A stretch of DNA of 64,000 nt from Silurus meridionalis. Its lineage: Eukaryota > Chordata > Actinopteri > Siluriformes > Siluridae. Made by a program: the position numbers and the translations under genes. The notes beneath the pieces are model-generated. The model was given only the letters and a program-made list of their open reading frames with translations, was not told the DNA's origin and made no database searches. The stretch is from NCBI RefSeq assembly GCF_014805685.1, contig NC_060892.1, positions 9,815,490-9,879,489 of the forward strand, read 5' to 3'. Positions 12,801 through 27,800 of the stretch are shown piece after piece (position 1 is the stretch's first letter; the number at the start of each line of letters is the position of its first letter).

Positions 12801-15800
12801 TAGGATTTGCCGAGTTCACAGCCTAAATAGAAAAGAAAATTTGGATCCCGGGTTGAAATCTGTAGCCAACTCCATATCATCAGCCACCACAATCTAAAAG
12901 CTTCACACCCTTTTCCCGTTCCAGTCTCTTTCGCAAGCATCACTTAGCGATAAACTGCCTTTTTTTTTTGCCATTTACGACGAGAAGAAGAAAAAGCGGT
13001 CTGCCTATTAAAAATAAAAAATCTCAGCGGTCTTAGGAAATATTGAGCGTCATGCAGAAACTTCCTGTGGAATGACTGCAGTGTGCACGCCTCATTAATA
13101 CGGTGAGAAAAGCACTCTACACTGCATATTGCATTATAAGCCAATTGTTGACCAAAAAAACATTAGGCTTGAAAATATTATCAAAAAAATTATTTGAAGA
13201 GTCGTAACCCTGTCAGATCCACGACGATCTGTAAATCTTCCAATGGTGCTTAACCTTCAAATAAAATCTGCTATCCAGACAGACAGAAAGTGGCTCATGC
13301 CAGAAACAGCATTAGCCTTCTATACATAATTCAGCACTGCAAAGATGTAAACGCTGTAATCCTCTTCTTGTATATAATAACTTTTTAACTCTTTCAGGAG
13401 TCTGAGAAAAGTGTGCAGCAATGACGAAACGGTGCATTTTATGAACATTATGTAACGTGTTGGTTATTTTATACATATTTCTAAGAGCATGGTGCTTATA
13501 AAAAGCAAAAATATTTGGTAGCGCTCTTTACGTACCACAACATTACATAATCCGCAAGCAGTGTGGGAAGAAATGAATAAAATGAGCTTTACTTTCTAAT
13601 TTGATTGCATTCGAACTCGCAGCGGAGTTTTGCTTATTAACCTTAAACGCTGTGAAGCTTCTCTAGTAAAACTCCTCACCTTCTGAACAGTACTAGGTTT
13701 AGATTCCAAATCTCAGTGCAATCATTGAGTAAACAATCAATAAAAGAAGCACTGCTATAAGAAGATAATCATAAAAATGTGTTTAAACACATTTGCTTAT
13801 CCATAGTTAAGGCAAATCCAAAATGGCTTCCTATTGACCTCCAATGCACCAAATATGAGATATTACATTTACAGTATTTGACACATGCCCTTATCCAGAG
13901 TGACTTTTCCAGAGCATTTCTCTCATTCAACTAATGAGTTATAGGTTTGGGGCCTTGCAGCTTGATGTGGCTGGGATTTGAACTCATGACCTTTAGATCC
14001 AAAGCCTAATACCTTAAACCTACTAGCGAGTGAAAGACACAGATTTCAGATTGTACACTAGAAAATGCCCTCTTCCCTTTTTTATACTAAAATAATGACT
14101 TGCACGTTTGTGTGCTCTAACAAACAAGTTGTTCCTTGTAGGTCATCACCCGATAACCTCCAAGGAAGGGAAGAGTCCTTCTACACTCATGGGTAGATTT
14201 ATACAGTAGAAAACTGACTGACACACACACACAGTCCCGCTTAACGTGTTTTGTCGAGCCATGCTGTTTCAGAGAAGATTTGCTGGCCCAGAGATAGCAG
14301 TGCAGCTCTGAGAACCATGAACTAAAGAATGCCACGCTCTTCTCTCCGGCTGCCTTCTTCTATCTGAGCAGAAACGCATTTGGATGTGGTCCAGAAGGAG
14401 AGGACGGAAAGGAAAGAGTGGCAACATCTATCTTACTGTCAGGACACAGATGCTGCGGTCCCTCCACCCATGCTAAAGAAACCAGAGCGAAACCCTTCCC
14501 TGCTATCGTGCTGAACAGAACAAGGCAGCCCAAAAGTGAGTCCAACTTGTTTCTATCTTTAATCTATTACACGAGGAGTGCTGGCCACTAGCTAACTCGA
14601 GAGTATGCTAAAAGAGAAAAGCCAAGTTGCACAAACCAATCACAAATTAAATAGAAGAAAACAAAAACGGAATGCCCGATTAGAATGCGATCCATTTCCT
14701 GCCTTTTTATTTTAAATGCTTCTTCCAGACTGGGCAAACCCACTGTCTGCCCGCCCACAAGACTAAACACTGCATTCTCTTTTGAAGGCTCAGTCTCTCT
14801 CTAAAAATATCTTTTTCAAAAGGTCATCTTTTTCATACTTTCTAGTAAATGGCGAAATCCACCTTCTTGTTTTTGTAACCCTTAGGTTTCCTTTTTTCGG
14901 ATAGTACCAGTCTCTTAAACCTCACAATCGCAGATCTAATGCTGATCAAACTCCAGGCATTTGTCTCTGTCTTACTGGAAACAGTGAGCCTGCACACAGT
15001 CCCTCTCTTTTTAAATAGTGATTGAAGGTAAATTAGAAAAAGGGAAAGCTATCCAGGTTTAGTTTTTATCCAACTCGACACTTCTTTCTTCTCTCATCAC
15101 TGCAATTAGCATCACGGCAGGCTGGAAATGTGAATCCTTTCAGCTCCAGTTTGAAGGTTTTCCATTTATTAGGAAAACTAATAAGATTAGGCTGTCAATA
15201 ATCGCCTTTTCGGGTCAATCACCCAGGCCACAAACACTAACCAAACCTAAATATACAAAAAGAATCCGAACACTAATCATAAAAAAAAAAAAGGAAAGAA
15301 AGAGGGGGGAAAAAAGAAAACTAAATACGCTTGAGTGCGCTAAATGAGTACAGAAGGAGACATGAAGTAAACTGTGGCCGATTAGAACAAGGAGTCACGG
15401 TTTTGAAGCTCAGAGGAAAAACTGAGGCTTTTATTTTTATGAACTGACTGCTACTGTGAAGTCCTGGGTGAACTTTTAAATATAGATTGGAGCTGAAGCA
15501 GGGTGGATCTAGTCTGGCCTTCCATACGAACCCAGACAGCACTGCAACAAGCTTTCACTCCTCAGAGTTCCAGTCTATAATGATGTCCAGCCTACCAATT
15601 ACAAAAGTGAATCAGAAAAAAGGTTGGAGTGCCAAGTACATTCATGAAGGACGCTGATGGAATTACGTGTGTGAGAGAAAACCTCACATAAAACGAATAC
15701 AAATGATGGTGTTGGAATCAAATCGAATTTGTTCAGATGAGCTTAAATTGTAAATTAATTACGCAAAGGATTAGATACACTTATGAAATTGGAATGGAAA

Positions 15801-18800
15801 AGAAATGGAATTAACAGTAAATAAAAACATTCTTTTCACCACTTTTTCATCTTATAACAATTTGATATAGATCACAACTTCTTTTGTGCTTTTACTTTAG
15901 TTGAAACACACCAAAAGCCCACTCTTTTCCAGAATAAGAAGACAATCCTAAAATAAAGACTTCATGTATTAACATCTACATTTTTGCATTTGATTAGTAG
16001 GTCAGTAGTTGAAACCAGAACGTAAGCTGCTACTATAAGCGAAGTAAAGATTAAAAAAAATATCACGGTTATGTGACCTATCAAACAAGTGTAATGAATT
16101 TTTTGTAACACAAATCATCCGTATCTTGTGAAGACACTTCCAGTTCTCAGCCATTGTTTTTCCTGTGTAAACTGATCCTAATGACTATCGATTTACACAA
16201 TATGCCCTGCAGCAGTCTTACTTAATAAAAAGATATCTAGAAAATCGTACTGCACAAAAAGAATGGGAAACGAGAACTTATACAAACTATCGAACCATAA
16301 AAGCTTAAACGGCAGACAACGGAATATTTTTACAACACTGCCTATCTTGCAGATAAGATTTTCCGCACTGCTTTGATAAGCAGACATGTGGATGGACATG
16401 TTAACTCCAGAGTTAAAATGTTTCCTTTCCCTTCCTGTGCCAGATGCTAAAAGGGTCACACTTCCAAGTTGACATGTCATCTGTTAACTACGGCGGCGGA
16501 TGTGGTGAGACTTAAAATTTAAATTTAAGCTATTTATCAGTAACCGTTAAGCTCTTAGAGTTAATACCATGAACCATATAAAGACAGGAACATCAGCTGT
16601 AATTTATGTCCTGGGAATTCCCCAACTGGAAAACCTGAAGACATGCTGGCACATGATCATGTATAAACAACTGTCCAGTGTTGTGCCATGATTGAAACAC
16701 TGAACCAAAACACAGGAACAGGAAAACCCAGTTTTAAAAGTGATTGTGCCAATCTAAAAATATTTAATTAAATAAAAATTTGTCTCGTAAAAATAAACGA
16801 CTTTGCATGCACATTTACAAGTAATTATACAATTATTTTCAAGCCAGCATAAAAATTCTGGCAATAGGACCAATCCCTGATATGTAATTTTATCATCAGA
16901 ATCACAGTAAATGGATTTTTCGGAGGTTAAGGGAGAACATGGAATGTGGCACACTTAAAATCATGCATTAAAAATCCCTATCATTCTGAAAGCATTTAAT
17001 CAAATTAAAAATTTTAAAAAATTAAAACACCGCAAAAGTCAGTGAAAGTCCTTTAAAAATAGCTTAATCTCAGCCATAATTTCCTCACTGCACACACCAA
17101 CCACAAGGGCTGTGACAAATGGCTAATACAAAATGCCAAAAATAAGTCAAACCGTCTGCCATTCAGCAACATTAGAAGCAATGACTATTCCCACAAGTGA
17201 ATTAAGCCAAACTGTCCAACACCCAAGATGAGATTCATTTTTTTTCTTTATAAGGGAATATGGAACTCTTCCATGCCATCTGCAGGAAAACTTTGAGCTG
17301 GGCTCCTGACTCAGATTATCTCCCAAATTCCTAATGGAAAGAGGATAAGAAGGAAATTATGCTTAATTCTTTTTTAGACATTGGCTCATCGCGTCCAGCA
17401 GGACTTGGTGAGACAGCACTTTCCACACAGAAGCGAGAAGGATGAGATGCTGGAAAAAGTGAGAGGAAGGCTGTTCCCCACTGGAAGGAGAACAGACCAA
17501 CCAGTACTTTGTTAGTACTGCACGCGTATGCTACGGTATCGCTCTTATTACCTCGTGTCTGAAGAGCTATATATTCAGTACCCCAGTGGGACCATTCGCT
17601 GTTAATTCCCGGCATGTTTGAAGTAACCAGACACAAAAGATCTATTGACCACGATAAAGTGACGGCAGACCAACTCCCGGACAATCCTGAACAAATTGCT
17701 TTAATCACCACTCTTAGATGTGAAGCGTTTCTTGTCTGACACAAGAAACATCAACAACAAGGCTGCACAATGGCAATCAGGAAAACGCTGGCACAACACA
17801 AAAGCGGTTGTTTCTCCCATTCTTTTCCCCTATTGAAAGTGACTGGAGAGAAGAATGATGAATTGCCACTGTGTTGGTGAGGCGGAGTGGGACAAGCACC
17901 ATAATGAACATCTTCAGTCAATTAATACAATATGTGCAGCCAGCGCCAGAAAAACGACTCTCAGAGGACCCAGTGTTCGGCTGATGCTAGAGCTCTGAGA
18001 CAGTCAGTCACAGTATGTCATTAAATTAGAGACTGGTTTGGAGTCGAAAAAGTTTGGGTTTAATTATGGAGACAGTAATGGGTTAAAGCGGCACCAAGAT
18101 ATGAATATCCTGGCTTGTATACAAAATCTGCATGGCAATGAATGAACATTTAAGAGGAGAGATACCTTGCTTTGGGCAAACACCAAAATAGGATACAAAT
18201 GAGCAATACAAACAAAACTCCATCCCCAGGGTTTGACCACATCTACTAGCATTTGAACAAAAGGCAAAGGCATCAGGAGACCCCATCGTTCCCCACAGTT
18301 AGGTGTGGGTATGATGCAGCTGAAAACGTTGCCGCAAAGTTTCATCAAAAGGTGCGAATCTAAAACACCAATACGGTGTCACCATGAGACCTTCCCTTGG
18401 AATGCAAATTTGAGAACCTGCACAGTCAAAAGGCTTGAAAAGTGCCGTTCAATAGCGCGGACAAAATCCCATTCAAGGACGTTAAAGAAATGATGCGTGG
18501 AATCCTTCAAACTACATCTTAAAAGGTGCCAAGACTTGAAATGAATGACTTGAGTTTGGAAACTGACAGCACGGTCAAAAAGGCTAAATACCCACAGTGA
18601 AATTGGCCATAGAAAAAGGTCAGCACGTGGATATGATCTATGTAAATCTGTTCCATAGCTCTGCATAATCCGCAAAAGCAGCAGAGCTGAACTGGCTACG
18701 GTCTTAATTTAGTACTCTATTTAAGCATAACTACTCTGAGAAAAATCAAGACATTCCAGGGCTTCTCCCTTCTCATGGACACCACACCCCCTCCAAACAC

Positions 18801-21800
18801 ACACAGAAAACGAGTGTTATGGGCGAGATGTAATTGTCGACATGGGCAACCTGAGCTTGCTTAAAGTCTTCACCTGCTTCACAAGCGAACAAAGAGATCA
18901 TTCTGCAGTGGACTCTTTGGGAACCGACCTCATCCCTCGTAGCACTGTGGTGGAGAGGCAAACCCCCCCTAACTACTACTCCACTCCTTTCTTCTTTCAA
19001 GCTGCTTCAAGGGTCAGGTCCAACCTGTGAAAATGGAACCGTAAGGGGCAGGAACATTAGCACTGACCAAATTACCCCAGATGGATCCATCAGAGTGTAG
19101 GGAACAAGCGAACGCAATCTCCGAGGCGTACGCTTTTGCTACTTCTCCATCTTTCTCTCGCTCACACAGAGTTCATCTCCCAGGGTGGTGTAATCTACTA
19201 AAGGAACTTGGAAAATAATCAAGGAGTTTGAAAAGCTGATTCTCAGCAGGGATGGGGGAACTGACAACTGACAAAGGCCCCATAGTATTGAAGCAGCTCT
19301 TCAGGAAGCGTAGGTGAAATTTAAACCTTCAAACACTAGGTGTTTTATTGAAGGGTTGTTTTTACTGATCTGTGACCAGAAAGGCAAGGGCTTTGCCTGT
19401 TTGCAAACAGATGAAGGAAAGTGGAAGTCCACCTTTCAGTAATATGAACTTCTGTGCAAAAAAATCCAATCTTGTAATCTTGTAATAATTAGCGGGCCCC
19501 CTACAGTAGCACTAAGGTTACAGAAACATGGTTTAATACAATTGTAGTAATGCTCAAATTTGTCTGAATCATGTATCACTGCTTTAATATTTCTAGATGA
19601 TACAAACTTGTGGTAGATGTAGAGTTCATAAAATATGCATCAGTATAAGTCATTTTGTACTAATGCTTTGCTCTTGTATCTTGTTTTTTTTTTTTTTTTC
19701 TTTTTTGAAACATGCCTTGGGAGGTTTTTCGAGCCTTCATGTGAACTTGCTATGAGGTATCGCTGTAGAACGGGAGTCAGTCATTGTCCTTCTGTGTGTC
19801 AGAAACACCAGGGTTACAGATGGTACCAAGGGGTCAGAGGTTAAGAAAACAAAGGAACCCCTGGGAAGGTACACAGAATGCAGCGAGAGTTTTTACTGTA
19901 TCCATCTCCTAAAACCACCCACATAGAGCGTACACCTCACAGAAGCTTACATTAGTTAAGCCGTGTGGACAGATTTTATTTACAGCTACATATATTCAAC
20001 CTAATACTTGCACTTGTGTGTGGGGGTAGAGGGAATGAGCTTGTGTGACTGGGGCCAGTGGGGTAACTCCGATCTAAAGAGGATTTGTGACTGCCTGTTT
20101 GAATGTCTCTCTACGTTGGAGGAATCCCAATAAATAGCCAAAGGCATGTTTGCTTTTCCACACTTGACTATGCGGCTGAAAAACCAGGGGCTCATTCTTT
20201 TACCCCGTCTGGTACAACTATTCATGATTGTGTGGCTCTTTGATTAAAATGCTTGACACATAAAAGAGTATAGTCACAGCTGTGGCGCTAAATTCGCTGC
20301 ATGGATTGAGAACTCTGGTCTTTATGCACCTGTCAGACACCTTCAGCTTAAAGACTATTAGGAAGTAATCGGGTTAAACGGGCTACAAGCCAGAGAATGT
20401 TATCATTTCGGTGGATAAAGCAATGCAAAGGTTAGCATGTCACTTTATATGCCGCAGCCTGTCACTCTGGAAGCTTCTACTTTCACCAATTATTCCACAA
20501 CAAGGTTCATGGTTTTAGATACAGCATTATGCCTATGTTACTTATAGCGTACAGCTTTAAACGGTATCATGTCTGGGAGTTTCTCGAGTAGACACTAAAA
20601 TACACATCCGGAAAAAAAAAAACTAATGAGCTACCTGGCACTCAAATCTTCAAGACGAGTTACTGAAAAATAGCTGAGATAAAAGAGCGCACTAAATAGA
20701 GAGGGACTGGAAGGGAGGAGGGGGGAAGCCATCCCTAGACAAACACTGCAGAAGGATGTGGGACATTCGGCAGAAAGGTGGAACAATGCTGCAACTACCC
20801 GCATTAGTCGCGCCGCTGTAGAGATTCGCAAGACCGTGACTAGCAGAAACCAGCCAGACCAGACATACTGATCCGTGCAAGGACTCTGATTAAGCAGCAG
20901 GACCAGCTGACGTCATCCACAAATAAGCTTTATCCCTTGGGACAGGTGACCGACAGCTCAACTTTTGCCCCTTTTTGTTTACGCCACAGAGGAACACTAA
21001 AGACAACATGACCACCCACCACCAACCCACATTGATATAACACACATTTGACAAGTATGCACACAGTAAATACACATTCAGGGTGCAGAAGTAATTTTAA
21101 TAAAATAAAGAGAGACATCTAATTGCATCAAAGGTCAATAGAAGATTTGGGGACATTTAGTTCTAAACTTCAGTTGCTATTTTTTCACAACATGAATGGG
21201 GGAAGTGTCTCTGATCGACAGTTTCACAGTCAGCATTTCCTCAAAACGACAATCTTTGCATGCTGCTCATGCTCCATCACAGGGAAACTTAACACATTTA
21301 GATGTGTAAACAGATGCCTACATTTGTCTAGTCATTCTGATTGACAGGAAAGATGGTATGCTCTCTCTCCATCTGGGATTCAGGGTTTCAAACTTGGTCC
21401 TCCTGTTTATATGCTGCGAAACCTGGGAACCTTCGTACATTTCCACAGATATTTTTTGCATGGACTCTAATGGTATACAGTTGAATGCAATACACAAGGT
21501 GTACTTTTGTATGTATTGTTTTACAGGCATGGCGTTGAGTACCTGCATTCTTCTCAGGAATTCACTGAAGCATTCAATGCACACAAATGTCTATTGATCA
21601 GTAGATTAGTTGAACTTGCCTGCAATGCAGACGCGACTAAACCTCCCGCACATTTCTCACACAACAGACAAGGTTAACCAGCATGCCATCGGGGTGGTTT
21701 CACACAATTCTAGCAGACTGTCCTTCAAGCTGCACGAGACCAAAATAGCTACGGAATAACAACCTTCTGTCAGGAGTGTGGATGGATGCATACAAGGCAC

Positions 21801-23039
21801 CATATGGTTGATTGCTCTTCTAGCTGCGGATTCAGGCTCATCTGTACTCAAACCCTATTTCTGACATTTCCAAACTAGTGAGAACTTAGCGTAGAAAAAG
21901 AGGTGGAAATCTTTGGTTTAAAAGCTATTTAGCCACTTACACTGTAGGTAGCAAATTATAGATTCAGTTTCACCTCTGAAGGCCCCCGGTTTATGTTTCC
22001 TCTTCTGGAAAAAGAAGAAATGTATGACTTCAAAAGATACAATTGGAAGACCAAAGATACGGAAATGATATAGAAAGATTCCATTTCATTCTGTTCCTTT
22101 ACACGCATGAATAAATTACAGCCTACGCTCGGGTAGTTTTTCAACTTCTATCAGTGGGTTTGTTTATTTTATTTCAACTGTAGCTCCGTTTAGACATACA
22201 AGCTACTAAACAGTACATTTGCATTTTTTCCAAAGAGGTAAGAAAACAAAAAAAAAAAGCCTACTTTTCTGCAAAGTAAGCAGGACTGTGAGGGTGAACA
22301 CTGCCAAGATTTTACATTTCACTAATAAGATTCGATGGAAAAATGCCATTTGTGTGGGTTTGCTACGAGCCTCCATGTGTGGCCCGTTTCGAAACGAGGT
22401 GCTGTAAATGTTCACATAAGGCAGCCGAGTTCTTGCTAACTCAAGAATTGCATCAAACCTCTCATCGAGCAACCATAGCATCACATGTTATGATACAGTA
22501 CTCAAAAGCAGCGAGTGTTAAAAGTAAAGCGAAAATGAGAAGCTGGCCTTTCATCAAGTATCTGTATGGTTTCACTCACACACAAAAAAATTGCATACAA
22601 CTAAATTACTGTAATTCCTGCAATCTGTAAATATTACTTATACATTATTAATGTTTCCACAGTTCTGAGGGCCACGCACAGTACTTCTACTGGGTAATAA
22701 ACTTCTATCAATCACATCAAGACATTAAATTTGCCTGACTGCACGAGCTATGATTTAGGATATGGGACAGAGACGCTGATGATAGACATTAACAATCATC
22801 AGTTCTTATGTCTGTAAGAGCATACATTTGGGTTCATTGAATAAAAAAAAAATAAAAAAAATTTATATTATATATATTAGATAGAGAGCGAACGAGAGAG
22901 AGAGATCGAGAGAATATTTCATTTTTTTCATTTTGCTATAGGAGGATACTCCAAAAGTACTATAACTAAGCAAATGTCTGTTTTGTGAACATACTATTTC
23001 CCTATTTGATGTTATAATAACCTCGCTTAATAAAAAACA
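9833..23039. other. Long, mostly unique intronic stretch
   Basis: Only one SINE (13862) and simple A/T runs (about 11036-11054, 15281-15293, 19685-19700) stand out. The longest frame, 137 codons at 17331-17744 on the minus strand, shows no family resemblance. The low repeat content compared with 23-38 kb could mean retained regulatory sequence; this is inference. Confidence 0.5.
13862..14032 (-). mobile_element. tRNA-derived SINE copy (TTATCCAGAG type)
   Basis: On the minus strand a B-box-like GAGTTCAAATCCC is followed by GTCACTCTGGATAAGGGCAT and a tail reading CAAATACTGTAAATGTAA. This fits the common fish SINE whose core reads CTTATCCAGAGCGACTTA in the other direction. Confidence 0.65.
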
Positions 23040-23262
23040 TTTTTTATAATAACCACGCTTCTGGGATCAGAATTTAGAGTGTGCTTGTGGAGATCATGGA
23101 GCTGGCTTTGTGCACAGGGGCATTGTCATGCTGAAACAGGTTTGGGTCTTTTAGTTCAAGTGGAGGGAATGTTTCATGCTGCTGAATCCGGAGACATCAG
23201 ATACAATTGTGCCAAATATTGCTGGAAAGGTCAGGTGCCAATACATTTGTCCATATAGTGTG
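23040..23262 (-). mobile_element. Tc1/mariner-like remnant, family A, internally deleted
   Basis: GTGGAGATCATGGAGCTGGC joins two parts that are about 150 bp apart in the copy at 1618, showing an internal deletion. GCACAGGGGCATTGTCATGC matches the copy at 1618 closely. Confidence 0.65.
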
Positions 23263-26200
23263 TAATGACGGTCTCCTTATTAGCCTGCTTCACTTACATT
23301 ACATCGAACACCTGGAGAATACTGCAGGAAAAAATTATTGTTTAGTGGCAAAAGCCAGTCAAGCAAAAGTTTACTCAATTACTGGGTCTATCGCAGGAAA
23401 AATGGAAATACAGTCACAGCAGAACAGGACATTACATACATTTATTCATCTAGCAGCTGCGTGTGCGAGTGAGCCAAGGTCCAGACTCAGCACAGATTTA
23501 TGCAGGTTTTTTATTATATGTGCCCAAAAGATTACCCTTTAGACCTGAAGAAGGCACTGCACGCTGTTTATTAACAGATGAAACATTTTGGGGGGAAAAA
23601 AAAACACAATCTGGTCCAGACCCTTGATTTCTTACCCAGTGTTCAAAGCAGAATGTGTCGAAGTGACAGATTGCCAGGCATTTTCTGTCCCTGTGCATGA
23701 CATGGAGCCTACAGCAGTATATGACTACACTTAAGAGAGACATTTGAAAACAAGGTATGATTGAAGAGAGTGAGACAAATCTGGATGTTGCTAGAGATGA
23801 TCTTTCAAATGAACATCATTGATTCCCTTTCACTGCGCTACATTAAAGGGTTATCTATATTGTATTTGCAATACCCTCTAATTGGTTTTCTTGCCTTAAA
23901 TAATTTGCAGCACTTTTTAAAAAAGCACCTCGAGAAAAAAAAACATTCTGATACCATCATTAATATACAGGACATTCGTGGTGAGAGATGAAACAAGGCG
24001 CTTTAATATAATACAACATAATATAATAATATAAATATAATAAGCAAATAAATTAAAAGGCAACAATGACTGGCACAGCAAACTTCCCTCGCTTGAATTA
24101 TAATGAACACTGCTTCACAACCCACATGATTCATGACTTTGTTGCTAATCCAAAACAAATAAGGGGGGGAATAAAGCACAGGAAAGGGACACTGACTGAG
24201 AAGGAGAGTCAGAACTTATTCGATTATGCATGTGCACCGTTTCTTCAGGTGTTGTCCAGACTTGCAGCAGCCCCCCTGCCAAGCCAGTGATGGAGAGCAT
24301 CGCAGTTATTACACACCCGCAGGGGAAGAGCTCACTGTCACCGCCACTCTAATTTAACACTTCTGTCATCTGTTCGTAAACATTTGTGTTGCAAAAAAAA
24401 AACCGCTTGCACGTTATTTGATGGCGCAAACCGATAAGCATTAGACACATGCCGTCGCCATTACACACTGCAAAACGGAGAATACAGGCGGCACTGCAAA
24501 CCGTGACCGACAAGCCATCTTACCGCCAGACTGTGGTTCGACTTCGGCACAGTTTGCCAGATGCTGTGCCATTAAAACACAGATGTGGACAGAAAATAGC
24601 AACACAGTCCTGTTATCTGTGTCTACTTAGTGCCCATAATATCTATGGTTTGATTTAATCCCAAGTGGGCGTGGCCTAAACCGGAAACTTTTCCTTTTTT
24701 TTTTTTACTTTTCGCGAAACAATGGAAAAATCCCCATGGGAAGAAATGTGAATGTAAACTTTTAATCCTGCTCACAGGATTTTGTTTGTACCTACCAACA
24801 ATATTTAAACATTTAATTGGTTCTAATACCCAAAATCTAAACAAACTTGCCACCTCATTTGTACCAATGTGACCTCGACCAGGCGATTACTAATGACCTG
24901 AGTGTTTCATGTCAACGACTGACTTCATTCGGCTTTTAGTCTGAAAAGATCTTTGCAATTCATCTCAGTCTTTGTATCCATTTGATTTAAAGACCTCTGT
25001 ACATTCCTAGTCTGAGGAGATGGAAGCTCTTTGTCCAATCCAGTGCACTGACGGCAACTGTCCTTTACATGCAACTGTATAATGAAGCAGCTGGAAAGAA
25101 CCATGAGGTTCATCTGCTAAGAAACTAGTAAATGACTGACTGAATTTGCTATTAAAGCACCAAAAATAACAACGCATGCAACAAATCAAACTCTTCATAG
25201 GCACTTGCACAATTTTTCCTCTAATGATTCAGATCCAACAGCACTGGCACTTGGTAATGACTGGCCTTTAAGAGTCCAGAGATGCAAAGGCACAAAGGGC
25301 AACTTGCCAGAATCCCAATGATGTCGTCTGACACCATGCAAGACGACTGACCGTCCACTGTGAAGCTCACAACCAATGTGGCCACCAACTTGACACCAAG
25401 TATCTTGAAAGACAATCCAGGAAAGGCTTTCTACGTGCAAAACCAACAACGCATACCAGTCAAACCTACTCAACCCACTGAGGATCTCTGACATGACCAA
25501 ACAGTTTACGGAAGTCGTGCCTTCCTCGGTACCGTTTCACAAATGCGCCTTAGCGTGTGAACTCTGAGTCAGCACTTTGTAAACGCCGTGTGAAGAGCGC
25601 AGCAGAGATCAGTGAGGACAAAGTATTCTTGTGCCAACAGTCATCTCTGTGAAAAAGGGTGGTGCCAAGACTGCCAATGAGGCGAGCCAAAGTCTTGTGG
25701 CACAGTAGCAGCTCTGGAAAACTAGAGTCCTTCCTCAGAGTCTGCTAAATGTATCCTGGCAGGGCAGTTCATAGACATTTAAAACAATTTTCCAACAATT
25801 TTTTTTAAACCAAACCCAGCAATGATGTGAAAGGTAGGCCTGGAAATAAGAAGTGGTATAGGACTATACTAGAGACAGCTGTGAATCACATTTCACAGAA
25901 ACTACCTTCAAGCATCATCTAACGACAAATCAACTTGCAAACTCTCCCCCCCCTCCCGGCCGAGTTTATTTTAACGTGTTTAGCTGTGGCAGCATTTGAT
26001 TAGGGAAAACACTCAGGCATGGAAGCTTACTGCTGGCTTTAAACTCCAATGCGAAAAGCCGACATTCTCAGAGTAAGACTTGGCATGCATCAAACAGATT
26101 CAAGTTTGTGGAGGTTTTCGAAAGAACCGGAACAGAGTGCATGCTGGGTGCCTAATGTAATCTCAGTAATGATATGCAAAGTCAGTGTAACTCTGAATGC

Positions 26201-26454
26201 AGCGGTGACCTGCTTTGGTTATCAATTACATTAATTACCATGCTTTAAGGCCGACCTAATGATGGCTCTTCTTTCCTAAAGCCAATCTATTGATGGCTCT
26301 TCTTTCCCTAGAGACCTCTTTTTCCCCCCACATTGCTTCAACCTGAGACAATCTTAAATCCATAGCACATGGAGATAACTACCTGCCTGTTCAAATTAAT
26401 TTGAGCCTCCTTCACCAACCATTACAAAGGACTAATCTTATTTACCCTCCTTAC

Positions 26455-26491
26455 CAAACAAACAAACAAACAAACAAACAAACAAACAAAA
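26455..26491. repeat. (CAAA)n microsatellite
   Basis: About nine perfect CAAA units. Confidence 0.95.
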
Positions 26492-27144
26492 ACCTCTATA
26501 GCGGTCTGTGCAGGAAATGGGTGAGGCCCAGCTGAAAATGTACAATGATCCATTAACCTAGTTCGAGGCAGGTTTTTTTTTTTTTATTTTAAGGGGAGCT
26601 TGGCCTCATTCCAGCAAGTCTTTAATTTTATTAATTCCTGCTACTTTTCTGGAAAAAACAAAATGCATGTTTCTTCCCTTATTTTCAACAGTGATTTGCA
26701 TATTACGATTAATTTCAAAAGGAGTGTTTACAATGGAACAGACTTGACATGTTATCACCTGCCATCACCCACTCAAGTTTATTGCAATAATCCAAAACAA
26801 ACAGTAGCTTTACAAGCCTGGATGTCAGATAACCCCAGGGAAAAGGGCCAATAAAAAAACAAATATAAGTACATATATGCTGTTATGCTTCACCTGGAGA
26901 TGTCTCATTTACACAGCTTTACTTTCTAGAGACTTTCAATCGAGACTGTTATGATATTTCTACCTCCCTTTTACATGGAATTCTGTAATAGTTTTGGAAA
27001 TTGACTGGTTAGGACATATCCAAATGGATTCATACTTAGAAATTGGCTCAGACCTATTTTCTATGCTTATACTGCAATACCCATAAAATTAAACGCTGCC
27101 TTGGATTGGTTCAGCTTTCATTGTGGTCAAAACTGCCATACTGT

Positions 27145-27180
27145 TGAGAGAGAGAGTGTGTTTGTGTGTGTGTGTGTGTG
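27145..27180. repeat. (GA)(GT) microsatellite
   Basis: A short GA run joined to a GT run with one TTT interruption. Confidence 0.9.
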
Positions 27181-27351
27181 GAATCAGTAAACAGTCAAAA
27201 GACTGCATTTGTAAAATGTAACCAAAGATGAATGCTTCATTGAGTTGGAACTCCATTCATTGATCATTAATAGAGGAAAAGCATTCATCAACTGGAGAAC
27301 AAACAAACAAAAAAAAAAAAAAATCCAATCAGGCAGAACAGAATGACCTGC

Positions 27352-27800
27352 CTAAATTTGTGTTGCAGCCAAAACAGTCCTGATCCGTCGAGCATTAACA
27401 GCGTTAACTTCAACAATTTAAGCTACAGAAGCTCATCTGTTGGATCGGACCACACGGGCCAGCCTTCACTCCCCGTGTGAATCAATGATCCCTGGCTGCC
27501 CAGGACCCTGTCGCCGGTTCACCACTGTTCCATCTTTACACCACTTTTGATAGATACTGACCACTGCCGACCGGGAAAAGCCCATGAGAGCTGCAGTTTT
27601 GGAGATGTTCTGACCCAGTCGTCTATCACAATTTGGCCCTTGTCAAACTCGCTCAAATCCTAAAGCTTGCCCGTTTCTCCTGCTTCTATCACATCAACCC
27701 TGAGGACCAAATGTTCACTTGCTGCTAATACTGTATATCCCACCCACTAACAGGTGCCATAATGAAGAGATAATCAGTGTTATACTTCAGTGGTCCTAAA
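27352..27800 (+). mobile_element. Non-autonomous DNA transposon, family B, copy 1
   Basis: AAAACAGTCCTGATCCGTCG, TTGATAGATACTGACCACTG and ACTGTATATCCCACCCACTA recur at 54160 in the same order. The unit is about 450 bp with no intact frame. It is a fish dispersed repeat; I do not assign a superfamily. Confidence 0.6.

Noticed and set aside
17331..17744. 137-codon minus-strand frame
   Set aside because: No recognisable motif, no credible exon borders, deep in chsy1 intron 2.
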